DNA of 64,000 nt from CADCVQ01 sp038260305 (lineage in GTDB: Bacteria; Actinomycetota; Thermoleophilia; Solirubrobacterales; Solirubrobacteraceae), in NCBI GenBank assembly GCA_038260305.1, contig JBBSNY010000014.1, forward strand, positions 31,109-95,108, in the 5' to 3' direction. A program made the translations under genes and the position numbers. Below the pieces are notes generated by a model, which did not search any database, was not told the origin of the DNA, and was given only the letters and a program-made list of their open reading frames with translations. Within the stretch, counting starts at the first letter, position 1. Every line of letters begins with the position of its first letter. Positions 1 through 7,877 of this stretch are shown piece after piece.

Positions 1-2
1 AG

Positions 3-119
3 CGCCCCGACGACGAGGCGCACAAGGCGACCCAGGACTTCATCGCCAAGTACGAGCGCAAGGCGGCGACCGAGCCCAAGGGCGCGAAGGGCGACAAGGC
101 CGCGAAGGCCGCCGACTGA
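3..119 (+). CDS. C-terminal tail of an unidentified protein, cut by the window edge
   Basis: Only the last 38 codons are visible, ending in TGA at 117-119. The tail is rich in Lys, Ala and Glu, with repeats such as KGAKGDKAAKAAD at the very end. Such a charged low-complexity end gives no function. The frame fits as coding because it stops cleanly 45 bp before the next gene's promoter-like hexamer. The gene body lies outside the window, so no identity is offered. Confidence 0.55.
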   Translation, partial: RPDDEAHKATQDFIAKYERKAATEPKGAKGDKAAKAAD

Positions 120-163
120 GCCACCGTTCGGGCCGAGCGTGCCCGGCTCGGCACCGGGGGCGC

Positions 164-169
164 GATACT
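164..169 (+). promoter_or_regulatory. -10 hexamer GATACT of a predicted leaderless transcript
   Basis: GATACT ends 6 bp before the ATG of the acyl-CoA synthetase gene at 176. This spacing places the transcription start on or next to the A of the ATG. No Shine-Dalgarno sequence is visible. Confidence 0.5.
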
Positions 170-175
170 GCTCGG

Positions 176-2020
176 ATGAGCTCCAAAGAGGGCAGCACGA
201 AAGCTGCAGTGCAGACCGAGGATCGCGGCACCATCGCGTCGCTCGTCGTCGCCGTCGCGGCGAACAACAGCGGAACCGCGCTGAAGTACCCCGTTGCAGA
301 TACCCCGTCCGGGGCACCGGGCGGCTGGCGCGAGATCTCCTACCCCGAGCTGCGCACGAGCGTGCGCGCGATCGCGAAGGGACTGATGGCGATCGGGGTG
401 GCGCCGGGAGACCGCGTCGCGATCCTCTCCAACACGCGTTCGGAATGGACGCTCGCCGATCTCGGCGCGATGGCAGCGGGCGCCGTCGTCGTACCCGTCT
501 ACCAGACGAACTCGCCGGAGGAGTGCGCCTACGTGCTCGAGCACTCCGGCTCGACGACGATCTTCTGCGAGGACGAGGGACAGGTCGCGAAGCTGCGCGA
601 GGTCCGCGGCGGGCTGCCCGAGCTCGGCCAGATCATCGTCTTCGAGGGCGAGGTGCAAGACACGATGACGCTCGCCGAGCTGCAAGCCGGCGGCGCGGAG
701 ATCAGCGACGAGGCGCTGACCGAGCGGGCGAACGTCCCGGGTCCCGACGACACCGCGACGATCGTCTACACGTCCGGCACGACCGGCCCGCCGAAGGGCT
801 GCATGCTGACGCACGCCAACCTGCGCGCCGACGTCGCGATGGTCCGCGAGCGCGTCGGCTTCGCTCAGGGCGACGACGTCGTCTACATCTTCCTGCCGCT
901 CGCCCATGTCCTGTCGCGGATCGTGCAGCTCGTCGTGCTCGACGCCGGCGCCGTGCTCGCGTACTGGCATCGCGACCCGAAGCGGATCGTGGCCGACGTC
1001 GGCGAGATCGCCCCGACGCACCTGCCGTCCGTGCCGCGCGTGTTCGAGAAGATCTACACCGCCGCGACGAGCCGCATCGAGGCCGAGGGCGGCCCCAAGG
1101 AGAAGCTCTTCTGGTGGGCCGTCGGCGTCGGGCGCAAGGTCCGCGAGCGCGAGCGCAGGGGCGCAAGCAACGGCCTGCTACTCGACGCCCGGTACAAGCT
1201 CGCCGACAAGCTCGTGCTGCACAACGTCCGCGACCTGTTCGGCGGGCGCATCAAGCTCGCGCTGACCGGCGCGGCGCCGATCGACATCGACATCCTGTCG
1301 TTCTTTCATGCCTGCGGCGTGTGGGTGCTCGAGGGCTACGGCATGACCGAGACGTCGGCGGTCGCGACGCTCAACACGATCGAGGAGCACCGCCTCGGGA
1401 CCGTCGGCAAGCCGCTGCCCGGGTGCCTCGTGAAGATCGCCGACGACGGCGAGATCCTCATGAGCGGCCCGAACATCTTCGCCGGCTACTACCGCGACGA
1501 GGTCTCGACGAAGGCGACGCTGACCGACGACGGCTGGCTGCACTCCGGGGACCTGGGCGAGGTCGACAAGGACGGCTACGTGTCCATCACCGGCCGCAAG
1601 AAGGACCTGATCATCACGTCGAGCGGCAAGAACGTGTCGCCGTCGAACATCGAGCAGGCCCTGCAGCTCAGCCGCTGGGTGTCGCAGGCCGTCGTCTACG
1701 GAGACCGCCGTCCGTACCTGACGGCGCTCCTGACGCTCGACCCCGACGAGCTCGAGGCGCTCGCCGAGAAGGTCGGCGCCGACGACGCCTCGGCGGCTGC
1801 GCTCACTGAGAACAAGGGCGTGCGCGCCGAGATCCAGCTCGGCGTCGACGAGGCGAACAAGCGCTTCGCCCGCATCGAGCAGATCAAGCGCTTCGCGATC
1901 CTCGAGCGCGACCTGACGCAGGAGAACGGCGAGCTGACCCCGTCGCTCAAGATCAAGCGCAACGTCGTCTACGAGCGCTATGCGGACCGCTTCAAGGCGC
2001 TCTACGACGCGAAGGGCTGA
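176..2020 (+). CDS. Long-chain acyl-CoA synthetase (AMP-forming), FadD15-like
   Basis: This 614-residue protein is a full-length member of the ANL superfamily, which activates fatty acids with ATP and CoA through an acyl-adenylate. Visible motifs in order are the P-loop YTSGTTGPPKG near residue 197, GYGMTETSA near 387 (aromatic/substrate region), the GDLG ATP-contacting Asp near 450, the hinge GRKKDLIITSSGKNVSP near 471, and the C-terminal catalytic Lys region TPSLKIKR near 590. Length and motif order match bacterial long-chain FadD enzymes of the FadD15 type. The chain length used cannot be read from sequence. The ATG at 176 is chosen because a -10-like hexamer lies 6 bp upstream. It appears monocistronic, with hairpins directly after the stop. 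Confidence 0.9.
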   Translation: MSSKEGSTKAAVQTEDRGTIASLVVAVAANNSGTALKYPVADTPSGAPGGWREISYPELRTSVRAIAKGLMAIGVAPGDRVAILSNTRSEWTLADLGAMAAGAVVVPVYQTNSPEECAYVLEHSGSTTIFCEDEGQVAKLREVRGGLPELGQIIVFEGEVQDTMTLAELQAGGAEISDEALTERANVPGPDDTATIVYTSGTTGPPKGCMLTHANLRADVAMVRERVGFAQGDDVVYIFLPLAHVLSRIVQLVVLDAGAVLAYWHRDPKRIVADVGEIAPTHLPSVPRVFEKIYTAATSRIEAEGGPKEKLFWWAVGVGRKVRERERRGASNGLLLDARYKLADKLVLHNVRDLFGGRIKLALTGAAPIDIDILSFFHACGVWVLEGYGMTETSAVATLNTIEEHRLGTVGKPLPGCLVKIADDGEILMSGPNIFAGYYRDEVSTKATLTDDGWLHSGDLGEVDKDGYVSITGRKKDLIITSSGKNVSPSNIEQALQLSRWVSQAVVYGDRRPYLTALLTLDPDELEALAEKVGADDASAAALTENKGVRAEIQLGVDEANKRFARIEQIKRFAILERDLTQENGELTPSLKIKRNVVYERYADRFKALYDAKG

Positions 2021-2027
2021 GCCTCCA

Positions 2028-2072
2028 GATCCGGGGCTGAACCCGGATCCGGGGCCTAAACCGGGATCCGGG
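2028..2072 (+). terminator. Tandem inverted repeats after the acyl-CoA synthetase gene
   Basis: CCCGGATCC at 2042-2050 pairs perfectly with GGATCCGGG at 2064-2072 across a 13-nt loop. GATCCGG at 2028-2034 can alternatively pair with CCGGATC at 2043-2049. No U-tract follows, so a terminator role is inferred from the position just after the stop codon. Confidence 0.4.
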
Positions 2073-2138
2073 CAGGGCCCGGGTCCGGCGCTCTCGCGTC
2101 GCGGCCCAGGACTGGGCGCGCGACGCAAGACCGGCTGA

Positions 2139-2375
2139 TTACCGCACGGCTTGTTGCAGCGCGCCGGCGACCTGCTGCAGCGCGCCGTTGATGCCGCGCA
2201 CCTCGGACTCGATCGGCCGCACCTGGTCGTCGATCGCGTGGACTCCGATCTGGATCAGGCGGGCTGTCGAGGCGATCTTGCCGAGCGTCCCGGTGATCGC
2301 CAGGAGGTACCCGGCGAGCACGAGGACCAAGAGCAGGACCTCGACCAATGTTGCGACGATCAGGATGGTGTTCAT
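2139..2375 (-). CDS. Small single-span membrane protein with amphipathic tail
   Basis: This 78-residue protein has one strongly hydrophobic segment at residues 3-26. A polar helical tail follows, with a regular Ile/Val pattern (ARLIQIGVHAIDDQVRPIE and onward). It is the last gene of a four-gene minus-strand run of small membrane proteins and follows the preceding gene by 15 bp. I do not recognise the family. The tail resembles that of the first gene of the run (3025-3309) in length and hydrophobic spacing, which hints at duplication or at subunits of one assembly. No enzymatic motif is visible. Confidence 0.6.
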   Translation of the reverse strand: MNTILIVATLVEVLLLVLVLAGYLLAITGTLGKIASTARLIQIGVHAIDDQVRPIESEVRGINGALQQVAGALQQAVR

Positions 2376-2390
2376 CGGTCGTTCCTCTCG

Positions 2391-2654
2391 CTACCCATGG
2401 TTGCCGAGCTCCTTGACCAGTTCGTTCGCGGAGTCGCGCGTGTTCTTCAGGTTGTACGTCGTCGCGGTGTTCTTCACGACCGCCTTGCCGCTGACCCACG
2501 TCTCCCAGAGGTCATCGCCGAGCGTCTTGACCGTCCGCCGGAGGGTCTCCAGCAGCGCGATGACGACGAGCAGCACGACGACCGCGACCCCAAGCGTGAT
2601 GGCCCAGGCGTTCTGGTTGTCCGACAGGGTGGCTACCACCGAGACCGCGCTCAT
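2391..2654 (-). CDS. Small single-span membrane protein
   Basis: The protein is 87 residues with a hydrophobic span at about residues 17-38, then a basic stretch (LRRTVK) and a polar tail containing a Trp pair (DDLWETW). The ATG at 2654 is preferred over an in-frame ATG 18 bp upstream because it overlaps the preceding stop codon as ATGA. The basic residues after the span suggest the C-terminus stays in the cytoplasm, by the positive-inside rule. No known domain is recognised. The overlap indicates co-translation with its upstream partner. Confidence 0.6.
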   Translation of the reverse strand: MSAVSVVATLSDNQNAWAITLGVAVVVLLVVIALLETLRRTVKTLGDDLWETWVSGKAVVKNTATTYNLKNTRDSANELVKELGNHG

Positions 2655-3028
2655 CGGATGTACCGCTTCCACGCGGGCTGTTCGGCGGGGGCATAGCCAC
2701 CCGCCGCTGGGGCGGCGTCCGGGGCGGCCGGAGCCGGGCTGTAGGCCGCGGGCGCCGGCACGTAGGCCGGCTGCCGCGCCACTGCTCCGAGCTTGTTGAG
2801 GTAGGCGATCGCAAGCGGCGGGACGGATGCCGCAAGCTGGCGCGTCTGGGAGAGCTGCTCGGTTCCCGGAACGCCGCGCTCGAGCATCGGCGCGGTCTTC
2901 GCGGACTTCACGTCCTCAAGGATCCGGAGCAGTGGCGACAGCGTGCCCTGCAGCAGGCCGACGACGATGAAGAAGACGACGAGTCCGACCACGAGCCCGA
3001 TGGCGGCGAGGACTTGGATAAAGCTCAT
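2651..3028 (-). CDS. Membrane-anchored protein with Pro/Ala-rich C-terminus
   Basis: This 125-residue protein has a hydrophobic span at about 5-30 and a predicted helical segment at 31-75. Its low-complexity tail, with repeats of APAAYSPAPAAP type, ends WKRYIR. Both ends overlap neighbours as ATGA: its start overlaps the stop of 3025-3309, and its stop overlaps the start of 2391-2654. This fixes ATG 3028 as the start rather than the longer open frame upstream. The Pro/Ala tail resembles a flexible linker or interaction tail. The family is not recognised. Confidence 0.6.
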   Translation of the reverse strand: MSFIQVLAAIGLVVGLVVFFIVVGLLQGTLSPLLRILEDVKSAKTAPMLERGVPGTEQLSQTRQLAASVPPLAIAYLNKLGAVARQPAYVPAPAAYSPAPAAPDAAPAAGGYAPAEQPAWKRYIR

Positions 3029-3309
3029 TCTCGCCACCCCGGAGAGGTCGAGTATTTGTCGACGGGCGTGCCCCCGCGAGCGAGGGTCAGGCAGCGCGTG
3101 ATCGTCCGTACGGCGTTGGCCGTCGCGGCGACGTTCTGCAGCGGCCCGGTCTTCGTCGCGATCGAGTTGAGATCGATGACGAGGTCTTGTGCCACGTTGT
3201 CGGTCTTGCTGGCCAGGCCGATAATCGCGAGCAGGAGGATCGCAACCAGCGCGACCACCACCGCCCCGACCGCCCAGCCAACGGTCCACCACATGGACAG
3301 CGCGGTCAT
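3025..3309 (-). CDS. Small single-span membrane protein, first gene of a four-gene operon
   Basis: This 94-residue protein has a hydrophobic span at about residues 9-31. The polar tail includes DLVIDLNSIATKTGPLQNV, a heptad-like pattern. The frame stays open further upstream, but ATG 3309 puts the membrane span at the N-terminus as in the sister genes. The run 3309 to 2139 contains four small proteins and nothing else, with overlapping stops and starts. This suggests a multi-subunit membrane assembly of unknown role. It could also begin at the Met 15 bp downstream. Confidence 0.55.
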   Translation of the reverse strand: MTALSMWWTVGWAVGAVVVALVAILLLAIIGLASKTDNVAQDLVIDLNSIATKTGPLQNVAATANAVRTITRCLTLARGGTPVDKYSTSPGWRE

Positions 3310-3420
3310 CGGCCTGACCGCGTCCTCGTCCGGAGTACGAGCATCATCGTTTTGGACCCCCCCTGCGACATGCACTGGACGCACCACGCGACGCGAGGTC
3401 GGATCCAGCACACTAAGCGC

Positions 3421-3449
3421 AACGTAAACGATCGACTTGTAATAGACAA
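3421..3449 (-). promoter_or_regulatory. Predicted promoter of the small-membrane-protein operon
   Basis: On the minus strand TTGTCT (3449-3444) is followed after exactly 17 bp by TACGTT (3426-3421). It sits in the most AT-rich patch of this region. It would give a leader of about 105 nt before ATG 3309. Confidence 0.45.
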
Positions 3450-3493
3450 CACAAATTTTTGGCGCCACCGAGCCGGCTTGGGCACCGTGTCGC

Positions 3494-3874
3494 CTAGGTA
3501 CTGCCTCGGCAAGCACGCCAAGCGACGAACAGGCACCCGGCGAGCAACGCTGGAGCGAGGGTCAGGCTCGGGACGATGTCGCCGTGGGCGACCCCCGAGA
3601 CGGCGATCGCCACCGCCATCGTGACGACGAGCAGCAGCGCCGCCGGCACGACCGCACGGCGCCCGACGAGCAGCGCGCCCGCCACCATCTCGATGGCGCC
3701 GGCGGCAACGACCCAGGCCGGCGCCAGCGGCAGCCCGAAGCGGCGGAAGTTGGCGAGCTCCCAGCCGTAGGCGGCGAACTTCACGGAGCCGGCGACGACG
3801 AAGATCGCGCCCACGACGAGCGCGACGCCGGTCGCCGCGGAGTCCGCTCGGATGCTGCGATGGCCGATCTGCAT
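3494..3874 (-). CDS. DoxX-like small polytopic membrane protein
   Basis: The protein has 126 residues and four hydrophobic segments, near residues 15-35, 50-72, 75-97 and 100-120. The FAAYGWELANFRRFGLPLAP segment after the first span and the glycine-rich spans are typical of the DoxX/DoxD-like family. DoxX proteins are small integral membrane proteins of generally unclear role, often near redox genes. ATG 3874 is chosen because the upstream extension is polar and arginine-rich. A TAGTGT hexamer lies about 20 bp upstream. The neighbouring cupredoxin gene is divergent. Confidence 0.65.
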   Translation of the reverse strand: MQIGHRSIRADSAATGVALVVGAIFVVAGSVKFAAYGWELANFRRFGLPLAPAWVVAAGAIEMVAGALLVGRRAVVPAALLLVVTMAVAIAVSGVAHGDIVPSLTLAPALLAGCLFVAWRACRGST

Positions 3875-4038
3875 GGCGGACAAGGATCCCAGCGACACTA
3901 CCGCCCGAAGATGGTGATCGGGCGCCATCGGATGATCCGGGCGCACTCGCAGGCCGCAACCTCAAGTGTGTGCACCGCAACCACGACCCGTGTACACCCG
4001 CCTCTCCAACCCCCTTGTCGTAGGAACTGAGCGTTCAC

Positions 4039-4437
4039 ATGCAAGAACTCGTCAACGACCGCCGCGTGCTGCTTCCCGTGCTGCTGACGGCCGTCGTCAT
4101 CGCCATCGGCGCCCTGCTCATCGTGCTGCTCGCCGATGACGCGTCGAGCGGCGCCTCGGCCTCGAGCACGTCATCGCAGCCGTCGTCGGGCGCCGTCACG
4201 AAGATCGACATCGCCGACTTCAAGTTCAAGCCCGCGACCGTGACGGTGAAGGCCGGCGCCAAGGTGTCGTGGGTCAACCAGGACTCCGCCGAGCACACGG
4301 CGACGATGGCCGGCGGCTTCGACACCGGCAACCTCCAGAAGGGCGACGAGAAGACCCTGACATTCGCCAAGGCCGGCACGTACGCATACGTCTGCTCGTT
4401 TCACCCGTTCATGAAGGGCACCGTGATCGTCAGATGA
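4039..4437 (+). CDS. Membrane-anchored type I copper protein (amicyanin/plastocyanin-like)
   Basis: This 132-residue protein has one N-terminal hydrophobic segment at 10-32 (uncleaved anchor or signal), a Ser-rich linker to about 52, and a cupredoxin domain. The copper ligands are readable: His86 in AEHTAT, then Cys119, His122 and Met125 in VCSFHPFM. The C-x2-H-x2-M spacing is that of amicyanin. Such proteins carry single electrons outside the cytoplasm. The next gene, a four-span membrane protein, overlaps it by ATGA, so the two are probably co-translated and may act together. The redox partner is not identifiable here. Confidence 0.85.
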   Translation: MQELVNDRRVLLPVLLTAVVIAIGALLIVLLADDASSGASASSTSSQPSSGAVTKIDIADFKFKPATVTVKAGAKVSWVNQDSAEHTATMAGGFDTGNLQKGDEKTLTFAKAGTYAYVCSFHPFMKGTVIVR

Positions 4438-4871
4438 CCGCCTCGCGCGCCTGGACCGCGTCCGACGGCCTGCGCCTGCTCGCGGTCGCGCTGCTGCTCG
4501 TCGAGGGCGGGATCCACCTCCAGCAGGTCGAGGGTCCGCTGGCCGCCGTCCCGACGATCAACACGCTGTTCACGCTCAACGCCGTCGGCGCCGCCGTCAT
4601 CGCGCTCGCGCTCGCCGGCTCGCGCGGGCTCGTCGCGATTCTCGGCTCGCTCGCCGCGCTCGGGCTCACGCTCGGAGCGCTCGTCTCGCTGGCGATCAGC
4701 CGCGCCGGCACGATCTTCAACTACTCCGAGCCGACGCTGCGCGCCGCCGTCGTCCTCGCGGCGGCGGTCGAGCTCGCCGTGGTGCTGGCGCTGGCCGCAT
4801 ACCTGCTCGCCCAGCGGCGAGAGGGGCGCGGCACGACCTCCGGGCGGGTCGACTGGACGGAACGCGCCTGA
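4434..4871 (+). CDS. Four-span membrane protein coupled to the cupredoxin
   Basis: The ATG at 4434 overlaps the cupredoxin stop as ATGA, giving 145 residues. Four hydrophobic segments occur at about 10-28, 38-60, 64-85 and 100-123. The motif EGGIHLQQ near residue 25 contains a potentially buried His. Short four-helix proteins beside cupredoxin genes are common in actinobacteria but have no established function that I know. The tight overlap suggests a partner or anchor for the copper protein. No heme-binding His pair in facing helices is obvious. Confidence 0.65.
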   Translation: MTASRAWTASDGLRLLAVALLLVEGGIHLQQVEGPLAAVPTINTLFTLNAVGAAVIALALAGSRGLVAILGSLAALGLTLGALVSLAISRAGTIFNYSEPTLRAAVVLAAAVELAVVLALAAYLLAQRREGRGTTSGRVDWTERA

Positions 4872-4907
4872 GGGCCCGTTCGGTTGGCCGCGGCGTTGGC
4901 CGCGGCG

Positions 4908-5114
4908 CTAGTCGCGCGCGGACGGGAGCGGGATGCCGAGCGCGGTGGCGATCCGCCACCCGGGAATGCCCGCAGCCGCGGCGCGGCGGATGATCGCCGC
5001 GAGCTCGTCGTCAAACGCATGGAAGTCCATCGAGGGCGCCGCGACCGCCGCCTCCGAGCGAGGCCGAGTCGGATGCCAGGCGCCTCCGCCCGGCGCGGCG
5101 TCAGCGGTGGTCAC
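4908..5114 (-). CDS. Small hypothetical protein with helix-turn-helix-like end
   Basis: From GTG 5114 the product is 68 residues. The N-terminal third is low-complexity. The C-terminal half (DELAAIIRRAAAAGIPGWRI followed by ATALGIP) has the spacing of a short helix-turn-helix, with a Gly at the turn and an Ala/Leu core. It looks more protein-like than the overlapping frames, which are Arg-rich. It may be a small DNA-binding or regulatory protein, but the assignment is tentative and the gene itself is not certain. Confidence 0.35.
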   Translation of the reverse strand: MTTADAAPGGGAWHPTRPRSEAAVAAPSMDFHAFDDELAAIIRRAAAAGIPGWRIATALGIPLPSARD

Positions 5115-5279
5115 GGGACCTGGTGCGACGTTGCCTCGAGCTCACGACTGCTCCCCTTGGGTCTCGCGAGCAGCCGTTCCGACTTTCGCGATCCGATGTA
5201 CGACCGTCACTCTCCTCGGCGCGGCTCGCCACGTCAAGCCGTGTCCGTCCAGGCCGTCTTGCCCGATCGGCGCGCGCCC

Positions 5280-5285
5280 TATCCT
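5280..5285 (+). promoter_or_regulatory. -10 hexamer TATCCT before the GT4-PHP gene
   Basis: TATCCT lies 7 bp upstream of GTG 5293, which supports that start in a frame that is open far upstream. A leaderless transcript is predicted. Confidence 0.5.
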
Positions 5286-5292
5286 CAATCGC

Positions 5293-7224
5293 GTGCCAGC
5301 CGAGCGCCTCGCGATCGCCCACGTCACGCCCTATCCATGGGGCGGCGGGGCGCAGGACGTCACCCGCTACGTCGAGCGCGTCACCGCCGAGCTCGCGCGC
5401 CGCGGGCACCGCGTCGTCATCGTCGCGCCGTCGCGCTCGCACGACGCCGTCCGCGAGACGCGCCAAGCGCTGCGGGCCGCAGTCGACGATCCGGACGTGC
5501 TGCTACCCGAGCCCGGCGGCGCCCCGCGCGTGCTCGCCGTCGGCGACGCGCTGCCCGACCTGCCCGGCTCCGGCCGCCGCGCGCCGGCGCTGCCGGTCGA
5601 CGTGTCGCGCACGATCGAGGACCTGCTGAGCATCCTGCCGCTGGACATCTGCCACGTCCACGAGCCGTTCGCGCCGTCGACGTCGAGCGCGGCCCTACGC
5701 CATTCGCGCGCGCTGAACGTCGGCACGTTCCACACGCCGACCGAGCGGCTGCTGTCGACGCAGGTCGCGCGCAAGGTCGTCCAGCTCGTGCTCGGCCGCC
5801 TCGACGCCCGCACGGCGAGCTACGGCGCGACGCGCGACCTCATGCAGCGCTACTTCCCCGCCGATTACCGCGTCCTGTTGCCCGGTGCCGACGATCCTGC
5901 ACCGCGCGCGCCGGGCCCGCGCGCGCCGGACGCGCCGACGCGGATCCTGTTCGTCGACGACGAGGAGCGCCCGGCGCTGCGCCTCTTCCTGCGTGCGCTG
6001 CGGCGGCTCGATGCCGCCGGCGCCTGGGAGGTCACGATCGTCTCGGCGCGCGGCCCGTCGAGCAGCACGCCGTTGCGGGCCGACCTGCAGGCCCGGGTCA
6101 CGTACACGACGCCCGACGAGCGCAGCGAGGCCGAGGCGCTCGCCCACGCCGACATCCTCGTGGCCGCCTCCGACGGCACGTCCCCTGCCCCCGGGCTCCT
6201 CATGCGCGCGCTCAACGCTCGCGTCGTCGTGCTCGCCTCGCGGCTCGCCGTCTACGAGGAGACGCTCGGCGAGGGCGCGCTCGGGCTGCTGTTCGAGCCG
6301 CGCGACATCGACACGCTCGCGGCCCAGCTCGAGCGGCTCGTCGACGAGCCCGCGCTGCGCGAGCGGCTTGTCGCGAAGGCCGCGCCGCTGCGCGCCGGGC
6401 TGTCGTGGCCGCGCGTCGTCGACGATCTCGAGCACGTGTACGCCGGCCTCGTCGCGCGCCGGCACTCCCGCGTCGGCAACCCCGAGATCGCCTTCAAGCT
6501 GCGCACGCGACCGCGGATCGACGTCGACCTGCACATGCACACCGACCACTCGCACGACTGTGCGACGCCCGTCGAGGTGCTGCTCGCAACGGCGCGCGAC
6601 CAGGGCCTCGGCGCGATCGCGGTGACCGACCACAACGTCATCACCGGCGCGCTCGAGGCGCGCGAGAAGGCGGCGGAGTTCGGCGTCAAGATCATCGTCG
6701 CCGAGGAGGTCAAGACGGCCGACCAAGGCGAGGTCATCGGGCTCTTCATCGAGGAGCACATCCCGCGTGGGATGACGCTCGCCGAGACGGTCGCGGAGAT
6801 CAAGCGCCAAGGCGGCCTCGTCTACGTGCCGCACCCGTTCGACCGCATGCACGCCGTGCCCGACTACGAGCACCTGCTCGGGATCGTCGACGACATCGAC
6901 GCGATCGAGGTCTACAACCCGCGCGTCGCAATCGGCTCCTTCAACGAGGAGGCCGAGCGCTTCGCCGCCAAGTACCGGATCCTGGCGGGCGCCGGATCGG
7001 ACTCGCACGTCGCCCCCGGCCTCGGCTCGGTGCGCGTGCGAATGGCCGACTTCGACGGCCCGCAGGAGTTCCTCGAGGCGCTGCGCGAGGCGGAGATCAC
7101 GACGAAGCCGTCCTCGCTGCTCTACGTGCAGGCGCTGAAGTTCCTCGAGACGAAGGCGACGCCCTCCGGTGCCCGCGCCGCGCGACGCGAGCGCAGGGTG
7201 AGACGCGCGACGCGCAAGTCGTGA
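5293..7224 (+). CDS. Fusion of a GT4-type glycosyltransferase with a PHP-domain phosphoesterase
   Basis: The protein has 643 residues. Residues 1 to about 390 form a GT-B fold glycosyltransferase, with the N-terminal HVTPYPWGGGAQDV loop, CHVHEPF and GTFHTP in the first Rossmann half, and the donor-side LGEGALGLLFEPRD segment near 330. From about residue 408 a PHP domain follows: DLHMHTDHSHDC, VTDHN, VPHPFD and GAGSDSH supply the metal-binding His/Asp set of TrpH-like phosphoesterases. Both parts look catalytically complete, except that the GT E-x7-E motif is not convincing. A sugar transfer linked to phosphate-ester hydrolysis is inferred. The C-terminus is Arg-rich. The next gene overlaps by one base. 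Confidence 0.8.
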   Translation: MPAERLAIAHVTPYPWGGGAQDVTRYVERVTAELARRGHRVVIVAPSRSHDAVRETRQALRAAVDDPDVLLPEPGGAPRVLAVGDALPDLPGSGRRAPALPVDVSRTIEDLLSILPLDICHVHEPFAPSTSSAALRHSRALNVGTFHTPTERLLSTQVARKVVQLVLGRLDARTASYGATRDLMQRYFPADYRVLLPGADDPAPRAPGPRAPDAPTRILFVDDEERPALRLFLRALRRLDAAGAWEVTIVSARGPSSSTPLRADLQARVTYTTPDERSEAEALAHADILVAASDGTSPAPGLLMRALNARVVVLASRLAVYEETLGEGALGLLFEPRDIDTLAAQLERLVDEPALRERLVAKAAPLRAGLSWPRVVDDLEHVYAGLVARRHSRVGNPEIAFKLRTRPRIDVDLHMHTDHSHDCATPVEVLLATARDQGLGAIAVTDHNVITGALEAREKAAEFGVKIIVAEEVKTADQGEVIGLFIEEHIPRGMTLAETVAEIKRQGGLVYVPHPFDRMHAVPDYEHLLGIVDDIDAIEVYNPRVAIGSFNEEAERFAAKYRILAGAGSDSHVAPGLGSVRVRMADFDGPQEFLEALREAEITTKPSSLLYVQALKFLETKATPSGARAARRERRVRRATRKS

Positions 7225-7877
7225 TGCACGCGCAGGGTCGCCCGTCGGAGCCGTCGAAACCAGCGGCGAGCATGCCCGCGACCGACGACGAGATCCGCGA
7301 GAAGTACCTCGAGCGGGCGATCCGAGAGCTGAACACCCTGACCCGCGAACTGCAGGCGTGCGAGCGCTGCCCGCGCGGGCATCTGCTGCCCGTGCTGGGC
7401 TCGGGCCACCCGCAGGCCGACGTCTTCCTGCTCAAGTACGCCCCGACGGCGCCGGAGATCGAGGAGGGCGTCGCCTTCTTCGGCCGCTCGGGAACGGCAC
7501 TGATGAAGGCCTTCAAGCGCCTGGCGATCGATCCGCTCGCCGTCTACGGGACGCTGTGCGTGAAATGCCCGGTGCCCGACACGTCGCTCGCCGACCCCGG
7601 CTGCGTCGCGCGCGTCGCCGAGGAGATCGCGATCGTGCAGCCGAAGATCGTCGTCGTCATGGGCGAGGACGCGCTCGAGATCCTCAACGAGCTCGAGCTG
7701 CCGCTGTCAGACAGCGTGCTCGCCTCCCCCGGCGACATCCAGCGCCTGACCCCCTCGATCGAGGCGCTGTACGTGCCGAACATCGACACGGCGCTCGACG
7801 AGGAGTCCGCCAAGCGCGCGTTCTGGTCGGCGTTCCGGGTGCTCGGCGAGTGGTACGCCGACCTGCCGCCCTACTGA
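7224..7877 (+). CDS. Uracil-DNA glycosylase family 4/5-like protein with altered motif
   Basis: This 217-residue protein matches the UDG superfamily layout. A paired Cys (CERCPRGH near 43), the active-site region GSGHPQADVFLLKYAPT, then AFFGRSGTALMKAF, the third and fourth Cys (VKCPVP and GCVARV) and a Rossmann-like IVVVMGEDAL are all visible. The four Cys would bind a 4Fe-4S cluster as in families 4 and 5. Family 4 enzymes carry GEAPG at the catalytic loop; here the same place reads KYAPT, so uracil excision activity is uncertain. ATG 7224 overlaps the preceding stop by one base. A role in DNA base-excision repair or a derived function is inferred. Confidence 0.7.
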   Translation: MHAQGRPSEPSKPAASMPATDDEIREKYLERAIRELNTLTRELQACERCPRGHLLPVLGSGHPQADVFLLKYAPTAPEIEEGVAFFGRSGTALMKAFKRLAIDPLAVYGTLCVKCPVPDTSLADPGCVARVAEEIAIVQPKIVVVMGEDALEILNELELPLSDSVLASPGDIQRLTPSIEALYVPNIDTALDEESAKRAFWSAFRVLGEWYADLPPY

